Assembly: GCF_013036045.1 (NCBI RefSeq)
Contig: NZ_WTPX01000002.1
Location: 17,292 to 81,291 of the forward strand
Direction: 5' to 3'
From: Alienimonas chondri
Lineage (GTDB): Bacteria; Planctomycetota; Planctomycetia; Planctomycetales; Planctomycetaceae
DNA: 64,000 nucleotides
Below the pieces are notes generated by a model. That model saw only the letters and a program-made list of their open reading frames with translations, did not search any database and was not told the origin of the DNA. Position 1 is the first letter of the stretch, and the number at the start of each line of letters is the position of its first letter. Below, one piece after another: positions 25,376-34,250 of this stretch. Position numbers and translations under genes: made by a program.

Positions 25376-25890
25376 CTCAAGGCGTCCTGTCGAGCTTGCC
25401 CGGCGACGGTTTTGACCCAATCGAGGTCGCCGCGCTTCCAGACGTACGCGAAGCCCACCAGCAACACCCCGAAGAACACGGCCAGATCGAGCGCCCCGCC
25501 GATCGCCAACCGGGTCGCGTCGCCGGCGGTGAGGGTCGCTTCGATCGGCAGCGTGCCGGGCGTGTGTCCGCCGAGGCGTTCGGTGAGGCCCAGTCGCACG
25601 CCTTCGGACAACGTCGGGTCCGTCAGGGCGATCGCGGAGCCGTACACCGCGGCCCAAGGAAACAGGAACGCCAATTCGACATCGAACACGATGAACAGCA
25701 GGGCAACGACGTAGAACCGCAGATCGAATTTTAGATAGCTGCTGCCGATCGCCTCCTCGCCGCAGTCGTAGATTGCGGATTTGTCCGGCGTGCGGTTTTT
25801 CGGGCGGATCAATCGGCCCAACGTCAGCGGCGCCGCCAGTGCGACGATCGCGGCGACGGCAAAGATCAGCAGGTGCCCGGCGAGGTCCAT
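25372..25890 (-). CDS. nuoA: NADH-quinone oxidoreductase subunit A
   Basis: A 172-residue membrane subunit of complex I. The core motif YDCGEEAIGSSYLKFDLRFY is followed by VVALLFIVFDVELAFLFPWA, diagnostic for NuoA. Three membrane helices are expected: an N-terminal one, the VVALLFIVFD one, and the last one (LDLAVFFGVLLVGFAYVWK). It is longer than the usual ~120-140 residues because ~45 residues are inserted between helices 2 and 3 (from about SAIALTDPTLSEGV to GDATRLAIGG). Coupled to nuoC downstream. Confidence 0.94.
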   Translation of the reverse strand: MDLAGHLLIFAVAAIVALAAPLTLGRLIRPKNRTPDKSAIYDCGEEAIGSSYLKFDLRFYVVALLFIVFDVELAFLFPWAAVYGSAIALTDPTLSEGVRLGLTERLGGHTPGTLPIEATLTAGDATRLAIGGALDLAVFFGVLLVGFAYVWKRGDLDWVKTVAGQARQDALR

Positions 25891-25920
25891 CTCGGTCCCT
25901 CACTCCTTCTCAGAATACGA

Positions 25921-26469
25921 TTAGGCCGCGTGATCCACGACGGGAAGCTCCGTCGTCGCCAGCGGAAGAGCCGGCCCCCGCACCGGGGCGCGGTCGGCGG
26001 GGTCGGCGGCGGCGGGCCGCCAGTGCGTCACGGCGTCTTCGCCCGGTCGCCAACTGTAATAGCCGTCGCGCGCCTCGCCGTCCGCCGTGAGGCGGGGGCC
26101 GGGGAATTCGACCAGCCCCGCGGCGGCGTCCCGCAACACGGCGCCGAGGCGGCGGATTTCCGCGACGAACTCGCTGAGGCGGTCGGCGTCCCGGGCGAGC
26201 AGCCGTTCGGCTTCGTCCAGTTCCTCCGCGTGCGGGCCGTGGAAGTGCCGCTTGGCGCCCGGCGTGCGCCGGATCCAAGCCAATCGGGCGCGGCGTTCCG
26301 CCAGATCCAACGCCAACGGAACGGCGTCGCCGACGATCCGACGAACCAGCGGCAGCGTCGCGGTCGCCCGCTCCGGGGAGAACAGGGCCGACGGACGACC
26401 GATCGAGCGCCGCGGCGGGCCAGCGGTCGGCGGACCGGCGCTGGGAGACTCGGGGGGGCGGCGTTGCAT
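25921..26469 (-). CDS. DUF2203 family protein
   Basis: About 182 residues from the ATG at 26469 (MQRRPPESP). After a Pro-rich leader it has SPERATATLPLVRRIVGDAV, a long helix, then LRDAAAGLVEFPGPRL and GYYSWRPGEDAVTHW, which match the DUF2203 pattern. Function unknown. It lies between nuoI and nuoA on the same strand, so it travels with the complex I genes here. The frame remains open to 26583 but those residues do not look coding. The 200 bp between it and nuoI holds no gene I can see. Confidence 0.72.
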   Translation of the reverse strand: MQRRPPESPSAGPPTAGPPRRSIGRPSALFSPERATATLPLVRRIVGDAVPLALDLAERRARLAWIRRTPGAKRHFHGPHAEELDEAERLLARDADRLSEFVAEIRRLGAVLRDAAAGLVEFPGPRLTADGEARDGYYSWRPGEDAVTHWRPAAADPADRAPVRGPALPLATTELPVVDHAA

Positions 26470-26670
26470 GGGAGCTATGCGGTCGGGAACCGGAACGACA
26501 CGGGGATCGCAGTCTTCATGGCCGCGTGGCGCAACCCGGGACGGAACTATCTTTCCCTTCTCTCGTCGGAAAGCCAAACCCACACGGCGCCGGCCGCGTG
26601 TCCGTCAAACTCGGATCGTCCCCATCCGTCCTGTTTTGAAGGAACCCCGTCAATCGGGTGGACTTCCGTT

Positions 26671-27261
26671 TCAAGCGGAGTTCGGCTTCTGAATCACGGG
26701 CAGCACGGCGGCCCCGTCCGGAGCGGGCATCCCCGGTTCGCCCTTCACCCAGACCGGCTCCGCGAGCGTTTTACTCTCCGCGACGATCGTGGGGTTGAGC
26801 GTCGCGCGGCCCCACGCCGCCTCCAGCGGCAGTTTCGCAAAGTCCACGCTGCACCCGTCCCGGGTGTAGCAACTGAGGTCGTGAGTGGACCCCATGAAGA
26901 TGCAGTCGACCGGGCACGGGTCGACGCACAACGCACAGAACATGCACTTGGTGTAGTCGATGGTGAAGCCGTCGACGCGGAAGCCTTTCTTCCCGTCGGG
27001 GCCGGTGTCCATCGTCTTGTCGATGTAGATGCAGTCGACCGGGCAGGCGACGGCGCACTTATCGCAGCCGATGCACGCCGTGAGGTCGAACCGATGGAAC
27101 CCGCGATAGCGAGCCGCGACCGGCAGCGGCTTCTCCGGGTACTCGTAGGCTTCCGTGTAGGTCTTGCGACGGTAGGTGCGCAGCGCCGCCTTCATCGTGA
27201 CGCCCAATCCCTGAGCGACCGTGACGACGGCGGTCTTCAGATTGCGGAACCATTCGTTCAT
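26671..27261 (-). CDS. nuoI: NADH-quinone oxidoreductase subunit I
   Basis: A 196-residue ferredoxin-like subunit carrying two 4Fe-4S clusters: CIGCDKCAVACPVDC and CMFCALCVDPCPVDC. The N-terminal LGVTMKAALRTYRRKTYTEA segment is typical for the membrane-facing part. It passes electrons to the quinone-proximal cluster in NuoB. The ATG at 27261 overlaps the stop of the nucleoside-hydrolase-like gene by 4 bp, so the two are coupled. The C-terminal tail beyond the clusters is somewhat long. Confidence 0.94.
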   Translation of the reverse strand: MNEWFRNLKTAVVTVAQGLGVTMKAALRTYRRKTYTEAYEYPEKPLPVAARYRGFHRFDLTACIGCDKCAVACPVDCIYIDKTMDTGPDGKKGFRVDGFTIDYTKCMFCALCVDPCPVDCIFMGSTHDLSCYTRDGCSVDFAKLPLEAAWGRATLNPTIVAESKTLAEPVWVKGEPGMPAPDGAAVLPVIQKPNSA

Positions 27262-28250
27262 CGCGTCCCCCCTGCCCCGGCTCCGTTGTCTGCGAGATCG
27301 TCGCCGGCGAGGACGGAAAGGACGTAGTCCTGCACGCCGGCGGCGTCGACCTCCCGGACGACTTCGGTGTTCGTCTGCCAACGCCGAACGCCGCGGCGGT
27401 CGAAGACCGTCATGCCGTAGGTCAGGTCGCCGGCGGTTTCGACATCCACGGCCATTTCCTCTCGTTCAAACAGTTCGGGGCGGACGGCGGCGGCCAACGC
27501 GGTCGGCTCCTGCAAGCTGATCCCCTCCACGCCGAAATGCTGATGATTCGATCGCAGCGCCCACGGCAGCATCTGGCTTAGCAACTCGCCCGCCCCGCCG
27601 CGGACCGCGCCCTTGAGCGTCTCGTGAGCCGAGGGGCTGAGTACCGGTCGGCGGGTCACGTCCAGCGGAACCAGCGTCTTCGAAGACCGGCCGGTCAGCA
27701 CGCTGCGGGCGGCGAGCGGGTCGGCGGCGACGTTGAACTCCGCGGCCGCGGTGGCGTCCCCGCCGATCTCCACCGACCCGGCGCCGATCACCAGGCCGCC
27801 CAACGCTTCGTAGAACCCGCCCCAACGCTCCGCGGCGAGCTTCACGTTCGTCAGCGGACCGAGCGTCAGCAGCGTGACTTCGCCCTCGTGCTCCCGGACG
27901 AGTTCGACCAGCAAACGGGGCGAATCGCGCGGGGCGTACAGTTCCACATCCGGCAGTTGCCAGGCGCCGAGGCCGTCCGGCCCGTTCACCGCGGCCCAAT
28001 CAAGCTCTTCCCCGCCGAACTCCGGTCCGACGCCGGCGTCCCCCGCTTCGCAGGCGCCGACCTTCGGCCGTTTATCCGGGTCGAGCAGCGTGAGAATCGC
28101 CGTGACGTTGCGGGTCGCGGTGGGACCGTCGACGCAACCGGCGGTCGCGGTGACGGCCAGTAGATCGATGTCCGGATCGAGAACGGCCAGCGTGATCGCC
28201 AGCGCGTCCCCGATGCCGGGGTCGGCGTCGATGATGAGCTTCCGGGGCAT
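27258..28250 (-). CDS. Nucleoside hydrolase-like protein with altered active site
   Basis: A 330-residue protein of the inosine-uridine nucleoside hydrolase fold. The N-terminal motif is LIIDADPGIGDALA, where active enzymes have DxDPGxDDA. Asp8, Asp10 and Asp15 are kept, but position 14 is Gly. The usual GN at 38-39 is GC (TATAGCVDG), and the C-terminal HDP motif is QEP (ISLQEPTALAAA). The AAEFN motif is kept. Family enzymes cleave ribosides using Ca2+ held by these residues, so activity may be changed or lost. It is the first gene of the strand unit leading into nuoI, overlapping it by 4 bp. Confidence 0.8.
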   Translation of the reverse strand: MPRKLIIDADPGIGDALAITLAVLDPDIDLLAVTATAGCVDGPTATRNVTAILTLLDPDKRPKVGACEAGDAGVGPEFGGEELDWAAVNGPDGLGAWQLPDVELYAPRDSPRLLVELVREHEGEVTLLTLGPLTNVKLAAERWGGFYEALGGLVIGAGSVEIGGDATAAAEFNVAADPLAARSVLTGRSSKTLVPLDVTRRPVLSPSAHETLKGAVRGGAGELLSQMLPWALRSNHQHFGVEGISLQEPTALAAAVRPELFEREEMAVDVETAGDLTYGMTVFDRRGVRRWQTNTEVVREVDAAGVQDYVLSVLAGDDLADNGAGAGGTR

Positions 28251-28373
28251 CGAACGGACCGAGGTTCGGCGGGCGAGGGGCGGGCGATGTCATCCTAACC
28301 GCCGTCGTCCCGTCCGTCTTGGCATCCCTGTTCCGCTTGCGATTTGGACGCGGCGGATTCACGGTGCCCCGCG

Positions 28374-29423
28374 ATGTCCGCCCACGCCCCCGATTCCGTC
28401 CGTCGCGCCTTCGCTCTGGCCCTGGAGCGACGCGATGTACCTCGCGACCTGATGCGCGAGGCCGTCGGCCTGGTGATGGACGGCGAGGCCGACTCGCACG
28501 CTCTCGCCGGGTTGCTCGTCGCCCTGCGGATGAAGGGCGAAGTCGCTGAGGAACTGGTCGGCGCCGCCTCCGCCATGCGGGAGCGGATGACGGCGGCGCC
28601 CGTCGCGGCGCCCGCCGACGGCTCCCCCGCTCCGCTGCTGGACACCTGCGGCACCGGCGGCGACGGGCTTTCCACCTTCAACATTTCGACCGCCGCGGCG
28701 CTGGTCACCGCGGCCTGCGGCGTCCGGGTGGCGAAGCACGGGAACCGGTCGGTCAGCTCCAAGAGCGGCTCGGCGGACGTGTTGGAAGCGTTAGGGGTGA
28801 ACGTCTCCCTGACCCCTGACCGCGTCGGGGAGTGCATCGCCGACGTCGGCATCGGCTTCGCCTACGCCCCGGCCTCGCACGGGGCGATGCGGCACGCGGG
28901 GCCGGTCCGGAAAGGGCTGGGAGTCCGAACGCTGTTCAATCTGCTCGGCCCCCTGACGAATCCCGCGGGCGCCGGGCATCAGCTACTCGGCGCCGCGACG
29001 ACGGCGCACGCGGCTCTGATTGCAGACGCCCTGCAGGCGCTCGGAACGAATCGCTCGCTGGTCGTGTGCGGCAATGACGAACTGGACGAAGTCAGCCTGT
29101 GGGGCGAGACGGCGGTGTTCGTCGCTACCCCGGACGGCGTGACGCGGGAGACGTGGACCGCGGACACGCTGGGGCTGGCGACGATCGCCGCGGATGACCT
29201 CAAGGCCGACGGCCCCGCGGAGAGCGCCGCGATCATTCGCAGCGTTCTGAAGGGCGAACCGGGGCCGGCGCGGGCGATCGTGACGGCGAACGCCGCGGCG
29301 GGCCTGCTGGCGGTCGGCGCCGAGACCGAACCGCGGGCCGCGGTGGCCCGCGTCGCCGAAAGCCTCGACGCCGGGGCGGCCGCGGACGTGCTCGCACGAC
29401 TTGCGGCTTGGACGAACGACTGA
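28374..29423 (+). CDS. trpD: Anthranilate phosphoribosyltransferase
   Basis: A 349-residue TrpD that transfers phosphoribose from PRPP to anthranilate in tryptophan synthesis. It has the PRPP-binding motif DTCGTGGDGLSTFNIS, the KHGNRSVSSKSGSADVLEALG motif and the LLGPLTNPAGAGHQLLG region. The ATG at 28374 (MSAHAPDS) was chosen; the frame opens 10 residues earlier. No other trp genes are nearby. It diverges from the nucleoside-hydrolase-like gene across 123 bp and converges on the TolC-family gene. Confidence 0.95.
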   Translation: MSAHAPDSVRRAFALALERRDVPRDLMREAVGLVMDGEADSHALAGLLVALRMKGEVAEELVGAASAMRERMTAAPVAAPADGSPAPLLDTCGTGGDGLSTFNISTAAALVTAACGVRVAKHGNRSVSSKSGSADVLEALGVNVSLTPDRVGECIADVGIGFAYAPASHGAMRHAGPVRKGLGVRTLFNLLGPLTNPAGAGHQLLGAATTAHAALIADALQALGTNRSLVVCGNDELDEVSLWGETAVFVATPDGVTRETWTADTLGLATIAADDLKADGPAESAAIIRSVLKGEPGPARAIVTANAAAGLLAVGAETEPRAAVARVAESLDAGAAADVLARLAAWTND

Positions 29424-29451
29424 CGGTCGCCTGGGGGCCATCCAGCCGCGG

Positions 29452-32310
29452 TCAGTCGCCGGAGACCCACTCGCCCAGACTGACCGGTTGTTCCTCGACG
29501 GCCGGCACGACAGTCTTCGGGGTGTGGAACTGGGCCGGTTCGTCCGCCGGGAACGACGCGGCGGGGCGGGCCTTCCGCGGTTTGTGCCACTTCTTCTCCA
29601 CGGGGGCCGAGGCCGCCGCGGAGCGTTCCGTGGTCGTCGGCGCGGCGGTCCACTTCGTTGCGGCGGGTTGCGGCGTCGACACGGGCTTCATCACCGGCAC
29701 CGTGCCGGCGACGGGCGTCACCCGACCCGTCGCCCGGGGCGACCGCTGGGCGTCGCCCATAATCCGGGAGCGCCGGGCGCTGCGAAGCGTCTCCGCGGCG
29801 GACATCGGTTCGCCGCTCGGTCCGCTCTCCGATGATCCAGCCTCGTCCGGCGGCGCCAGATCGAGACCTTTCAAGATCGCATCGACGTCCAATTCGTCGG
29901 GGACCACGCCGTCTAATTCCGGCACGAGATCCAGCGGGTCGGCCGGTTGCTCCTTCACGTCGCCGGGCGAACGTTCCCGCTCCGGGGCGGGCGTCGGCAA
30001 CGGGGCGACCGGGACGGGGGCCGGCGCGGGTTCCGGCGCCGCCAACGTGTTCGTTCGATCGGCGGCCGCTTCGCCCGGGCTCGGCTCAGGCACATGGACC
30101 GGCGGGGGCAGCGGGCCGGGAGTGAAGTCCGTCGGCGCCTGCTGCGGGAGAAACGCCGGACCGGACGGGCAACCGTTCGTCAGGAACTGCGGACAGGCTC
30201 GCTCGTCCTCCGGCACGGTGAACGGCGCCGGGCTGGTCTGCAGGTGCTCCGCGGGGAGGGCGTGGCTCCGCTCCCACGCCCGCCGCATCGCTTGCTGATA
30301 GGACTTCGGCGTCCACATGCCCTCGGCGAGTTGCACGCCGTTGGCGTCCAGCAGCGTGCCCTTCGTCAGTTGCAGCAACGCCTGAGCCTGGTTGTAAGCG
30401 ACGATCTCTTGGAAGTACGCCCCTTCCGCGGCGGCGAGATCCGTTTGGGCCCGGAGCAGGAAGTCCGTCCGCAGGGCGCCCTCGGACCGTTGCGCGTCGA
30501 GGATGCGGACCCGTTCCTGAGCGGCGCCGATCTGATTGAAGAAGTTCGTCGCCGTGGCGTGCCGCAGCGCGACCTGCTGGAACGCGTCCGCGAGTTGATG
30601 CGACACGTCCAGCTCTTGCGCGGCGAGTACCTTGCGGGCCTTGGTCAGCCGGTATTCGAGGTTCCGCACCTGCAGGTTGGCCTGCCGGAAGCCGATCGGG
30701 GCGCTGTATTCCAGCCCCAACTGCCAGCCGGTCTGATCGCCGTCGGCGAGCGTACCGAAGGCGCTGGAATCGCCTTCGTCCGCGATCAGGTCGTCGCCGA
30801 ACCCGTTGACCTGCACCTGCGAGGTGAAGTTGAGGCTCGGCCGCGTCAGGCTGCGGGCGGCCGTCAGCTGGTATTCGAGCGACTTGATGCGGAACTTCTG
30901 CTGACGCAGTTCCGGCCGATGGCAGAGCGCCTCGGCGAGGGAAGCGTGCCAGTCGGGGACGAACTCCGCGGTGATCGGCTCGGTCGCCGGGCGGATCACG
31001 CGGCCGTCGTTGACCGGCAGCACCATCACCCGACGCAGTTCGGCTTCCGCCGCGTAGATGTCGTTGAGCGCCTGCGTCGCCAGCGATTTCTGCTGGAAGT
31101 ACTGGTTCTCCGCCTGGGCCAGTTGGGCGGGAGTGGTGTTCCCGTCGCTTTGCTGGGTCTGGAAGGCGATCGTCCGCAGGGCGTCCTCATCCTCGAACTG
31201 ACTCTCGCCGAGTTCGTCGCTGCGCAGGTCTTCGATCTCGCGTCGGTCGCGGAGGTCGCGCCAGGTCCGCAGGGCGCTATTGCGAGCCGTCAGCCGGGTG
31301 TCGTACTGCCGATAGGCGTTGTACAGATTCCAGTAGGCGTCCTCGGTGCTTTTGACGAGGTCGCGGACGTTCTGCTCGAACGTCAGGAGATTAATATCCT
31401 CGTTGATGCGGGCGATGATCACGCCCTGATTCACGCCGGTGATCGCGGAGAAGTTCGGGTTCCGCGGACCCGCGATGCGGGTGTACTCGACGCCGGACCC
31501 GGCCAGCAGCGGCTGATTGAATCGGAGGCCGACGTTCGAGTCGTACGAGTTCGGGAACACCCCGAAGGACGGATCCGTGTCGAGGTAATTGATATTTCCG
31601 AAGGCCGCCACCGAGCCGCCGGTCGCGAGCGTCTTGCCCAGTTGGGCCTGATAAGCGGAGCTGTTCGTGACGGTCTCGCCGGGGGTCAGAGCGGCGGCGC
31701 CGACGCCGGCGGCGGTCCCGCCGAAATTCCCGAAGCCTGCGTTGTTGCCCAGCGTCTCGTCGCGGCTGAACAGCAGCGACGACGTGAAGTTGGCGTCGAA
31801 GTCCGCCAACGCCGCCTCGACGCCGCGGTTGCCGAAGAGCACGCCGGTCTGGGCGATCGCCGGGTCGAACAGGCTCGGCGTGCCGTCGGGGTTGGCGAGG
31901 GCGGCGGTTTGGAAGCCCGTGCCGGTCGCGTTCCCGCGGGGGGCGACGGTGCGGAGGATCTCGCTGTTCTCCAGGGCGATCTTCACCGCGGCGTCGAGCG
32001 GCAGATCCCAGATCTCCGCATGGGCCATGTCCGCGACGGTCCGCGGGGCGGCGCCGTTGAGCAGCGGGCGGACGTCGTTCTCCACGCCGTGCGCGTAGGA
32101 AATCTTGGCGCCGGTCTCGATATGCTCCGCCGGTCGGGCATCACCGAGGTAGGTGAGATTCGGTTCCGCCGTCGATCCGCCGCCGACCCAGGCGCAGCCG
32201 GGCGCCGTCACGAGCGCCGCGAACGCTCCGAGGCCGATGGCGCGCCGCCATCGCGCCGAGCGGGCGCCGACGGTAAGAACGTTGAGAGCAATAGTGCTGG
32301 GCCGAGTCAT
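29452..32310 (-). CDS. TolC-family outer membrane protein with long proline-rich tail
   Basis: A 952-residue lipoprotein (lipobox-like VTAPGC after a helical signal) starting at the ATG at 32310. Residues ~100-660 show the outer-membrane efflux pattern of two repeated long-helix regions: FEQNVRDLVKSTEDAYWNLY, then YFQQKSLATQALNDIYAAEA, and in the second half LNFTSQVQVNG with YRLTKARKVLAAQELDVSH. From about residue 670 to the end there is a ~280-residue low-complexity tail rich in Pro/Ala/Glu and Lys. TolC proteins form trimeric outer-membrane exit ducts. It could serve the RND pump 8 kb away, but this is inference. Confidence 0.82.
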   Translation of the reverse strand: MTRPSTIALNVLTVGARSARWRRAIGLGAFAALVTAPGCAWVGGGSTAEPNLTYLGDARPAEHIETGAKISYAHGVENDVRPLLNGAAPRTVADMAHAEIWDLPLDAAVKIALENSEILRTVAPRGNATGTGFQTAALANPDGTPSLFDPAIAQTGVLFGNRGVEAALADFDANFTSSLLFSRDETLGNNAGFGNFGGTAAGVGAAALTPGETVTNSSAYQAQLGKTLATGGSVAAFGNINYLDTDPSFGVFPNSYDSNVGLRFNQPLLAGSGVEYTRIAGPRNPNFSAITGVNQGVIIARINEDINLLTFEQNVRDLVKSTEDAYWNLYNAYRQYDTRLTARNSALRTWRDLRDRREIEDLRSDELGESQFEDEDALRTIAFQTQQSDGNTTPAQLAQAENQYFQQKSLATQALNDIYAAEAELRRVMVLPVNDGRVIRPATEPITAEFVPDWHASLAEALCHRPELRQQKFRIKSLEYQLTAARSLTRPSLNFTSQVQVNGFGDDLIADEGDSSAFGTLADGDQTGWQLGLEYSAPIGFRQANLQVRNLEYRLTKARKVLAAQELDVSHQLADAFQQVALRHATATNFFNQIGAAQERVRILDAQRSEGALRTDFLLRAQTDLAAAEGAYFQEIVAYNQAQALLQLTKGTLLDANGVQLAEGMWTPKSYQQAMRRAWERSHALPAEHLQTSPAPFTVPEDERACPQFLTNGCPSGPAFLPQQAPTDFTPGPLPPPVHVPEPSPGEAAADRTNTLAAPEPAPAPVPVAPLPTPAPERERSPGDVKEQPADPLDLVPELDGVVPDELDVDAILKGLDLAPPDEAGSSESGPSGEPMSAAETLRSARRSRIMGDAQRSPRATGRVTPVAGTVPVMKPVSTPQPAATKWTAAPTTTERSAAASAPVEKKWHKPRKARPAASFPADEPAQFHTPKTVVPAVEEQPVSLGEWVSGD

Positions 32311-32608
32311 CTGATCGCCCGTGCGATGAGGTTCAATCCGGAAGAACGGCGCCGCCCGATTGCCCAGACGAGACCGCACCGCCGTCATCGGCGGTCGCGC
32401 CCGCACGACCCGCACCTGCTATCCGTTGTCAGAGCAACGGTCGCGACCGTTAGAGTCGCCCACCTGCGTGGGGGGCGAAGCGTCTGTCAGGTCACCCCTA
32501 CCTGCCCAGGTGCGGCAGTGGCCGGAGGCAAGAGTCGGGGAGGAACAGCGTCCACAAGCTCATCCGGCCTCGGCTCGCGTCTCGGCCTGTCGGGCCGCTT
32601 GCGACTCG
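32311..32608. other. Intergenic region, no gene seen
   Basis: About 298 bp between the TolC-family gene and the PepSY gene, both on the minus strand. Frames here are short or shadows of neighbours. The promoter of the TolC gene presumably lies in it, but I see no convincing -10/-35 pair. Confidence 0.5.
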
Positions 32609-34159
32609 CTATTCCGCGAGGGACGGACGCAGCTTGCCGTAGGCCCAGTCCATTATGACGACCAGCGCCAGGGAGATCCCGAAGGCCGGCAGGAGCAAAC
32701 AGAGCGCCGAGATCGCCCCCCAGAGCCAAACGGACACGACCTCCAGCGAGCTTTCGCGGGGAAACCCGGACCGCCCCGCGGGGCGTCGCTTCCACCACAT
32801 CCATAGCCCCGTGAACGGCAGTGCGACCAGCGCCAGGCAGGCGATCAGCCAGACAACTTTCGAGGAGGGGCCGAGCACGCTGCCGACGTGCAGCGGGTAG
32901 GCCCAGGTATGCCACCAGTACCGCACGTTGTCCGCGAGATCGTCGTGGCCGAACGCTTCGCCGCTACGCCGGTCCAATTTCAGGCCGGTCGATTCCATCG
33001 CCCCGTAGGTGCCGCGCGCGTAGTCGTTGATCGCGGAGACCTCGTAATCGCCCGTCGACTCGGCCGGAATTTTGACGGTGACGTCTCGATCGGGATAAAG
33101 GCTTCGGGCCGCGGCCACCGCCTGCTCAATGGAGAAGGTCTCGATGGGAATCTCGTCGGGAGCCTCCGCGGCGTTCTCGGCCTCTTCCCCAGCCGGCACT
33201 GGGTCGTCGGCCACCGCCGGCGCCGTGCCGAACGCCTGTTGGCTGACGAGGTGGAACGATTCTCCCCACAAGAGCGTGTAGAAGAGGCCCGAGACGAGGA
33301 TCGTCATGCAGACCGGCCAAAGATAGATTCCCGCGACGGCGTGCAGATCGCGTAGGAGCGTATAGGGTTTGGCCGACCAGCGCGGTTTCCAAACCCCTCG
33401 CACCTTCTCCCGGCGGCGGGGCCACCAGAGATAGGCGCCGGTCAGGAACAGGACGATCGTCCAACAGGACGCCAACTCCACGAGGATGCGGCCGGTCCTG
33501 CCGAGAAACAGCTGTCGGTGGATCTTCAGCACGACGCCGAAGAACCCTCCGAGCTTCAGCGGGCCGTCAGAGACCGCCTGTACCTCGGCGGTGCGGGGAT
33601 TGACGTACACCGTCGCCATCCGCCCGCCTGTTTCTTTCCCAAGATCCTCCTTCGAGACTTCCCCGAGAGAGACCGGTTCGACGGCGACCTCCACCGTCCG
33701 CCGTGGGTCGAACCGCCACGTCAGTCGCGTCGCCCGCCCTTCGGGAACCGCGGCTTCGGCGTTCGCGAGGATTGCGGAAGCCGACGCCTCCGTCGCGGCG
33801 GTCGCCTCCGCGGAGACCGAGGCGCCGGAGTCCTCCACGAACAGCAGGTCGCTGTTGGCCGCGTCGCTGATCTCGGCGCTGAAGAGATAGGCCCCGCCGG
33901 TCAGCGCCGCGGTCATTACGATCGGGGAGACCAGCAGCCCGGCGAAGAAGTGCCAGCGCCAAATCACGCGAAACAGGGACTGCCCCGCCTTCCGGTCCGC
34001 TCGGGGCGTCGGGCGCCGCGAGGGCACCTCTCGACGGGGGGAGAGAACGGGGACGACCGGGGCGCCGGCGACCGCGTTCTCGGAGGCGTCGGCCGTCGGC
34101 TCGGCGGCGGTGAGATGGCCCATCGGGGTTCCTCGGGATTGGTCCGACGCGGCCGACAT
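32609..34159 (-). CDS. PepSY-associated membrane protein
   Basis: A 516-residue membrane protein with four predicted membrane helices. The N-terminal motif RVIWRWHFFAGLLVSPIVMT is the signature of PepSY-associated TM proteins. Others include GRILVELASCWTIVLFLTGA with YLWWPRR, the LLRDLHAVAGIYLWPVCMTI helix and a C-terminal pair. Between helices lie PepSY-like periplasmic parts (AEAAVPEGRATRLTWRFDP and AVAAARSLYPDRDVTVKIP). Such proteins often accompany iron uptake or periplasmic redox systems, but nothing nearby confirms this. A start at 34123 (MGHLTAAE) is an alternative. Confidence 0.85.
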   Translation of the reverse strand: MSAASDQSRGTPMGHLTAAEPTADASENAVAGAPVVPVLSPRREVPSRRPTPRADRKAGQSLFRVIWRWHFFAGLLVSPIVMTAALTGGAYLFSAEISDAANSDLLFVEDSGASVSAEATAATEASASAILANAEAAVPEGRATRLTWRFDPRRTVEVAVEPVSLGEVSKEDLGKETGGRMATVYVNPRTAEVQAVSDGPLKLGGFFGVVLKIHRQLFLGRTGRILVELASCWTIVLFLTGAYLWWPRRREKVRGVWKPRWSAKPYTLLRDLHAVAGIYLWPVCMTILVSGLFYTLLWGESFHLVSQQAFGTAPAVADDPVPAGEEAENAAEAPDEIPIETFSIEQAVAAARSLYPDRDVTVKIPAESTGDYEVSAINDYARGTYGAMESTGLKLDRRSGEAFGHDDLADNVRYWWHTWAYPLHVGSVLGPSSKVVWLIACLALVALPFTGLWMWWKRRPAGRSGFPRESSLEVVSVWLWGAISALCLLLPAFGISLALVVIMDWAYGKLRPSLAE

Positions 34160-34209
34160 GGCCGGCGGCGGGCGAGAGCGTGGGTCGCAGGAACGGCCAC
34201 GCCGAGAGT

Positions 34210-34228
34210 CGGCGGCTGGAAGCCGCCG
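34210..34228. repeat. Short intergenic palindrome
   Basis: An 8-bp stem (34210-34217 with 34221-34228) around a 3-nt loop, core GGCGGCTGGAAGCCGCC, in the 91-bp gap between the PepSY gene and the lipoprotein gene. Similar GGCGGCTTCCAGCCGCC palindromes recur in planctomycete genomes from memory. Only this copy was noticed here. Confidence 0.6.
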
Positions 34229-34250
34229 CTACGACACACAGGGATTCGCC

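Noticed and set aside
29947..32658. Plus-strand frame of about 900 residues
   Set aside because: Shadow of the TolC-family gene; Arg/Gly/Val-rich with no motif.
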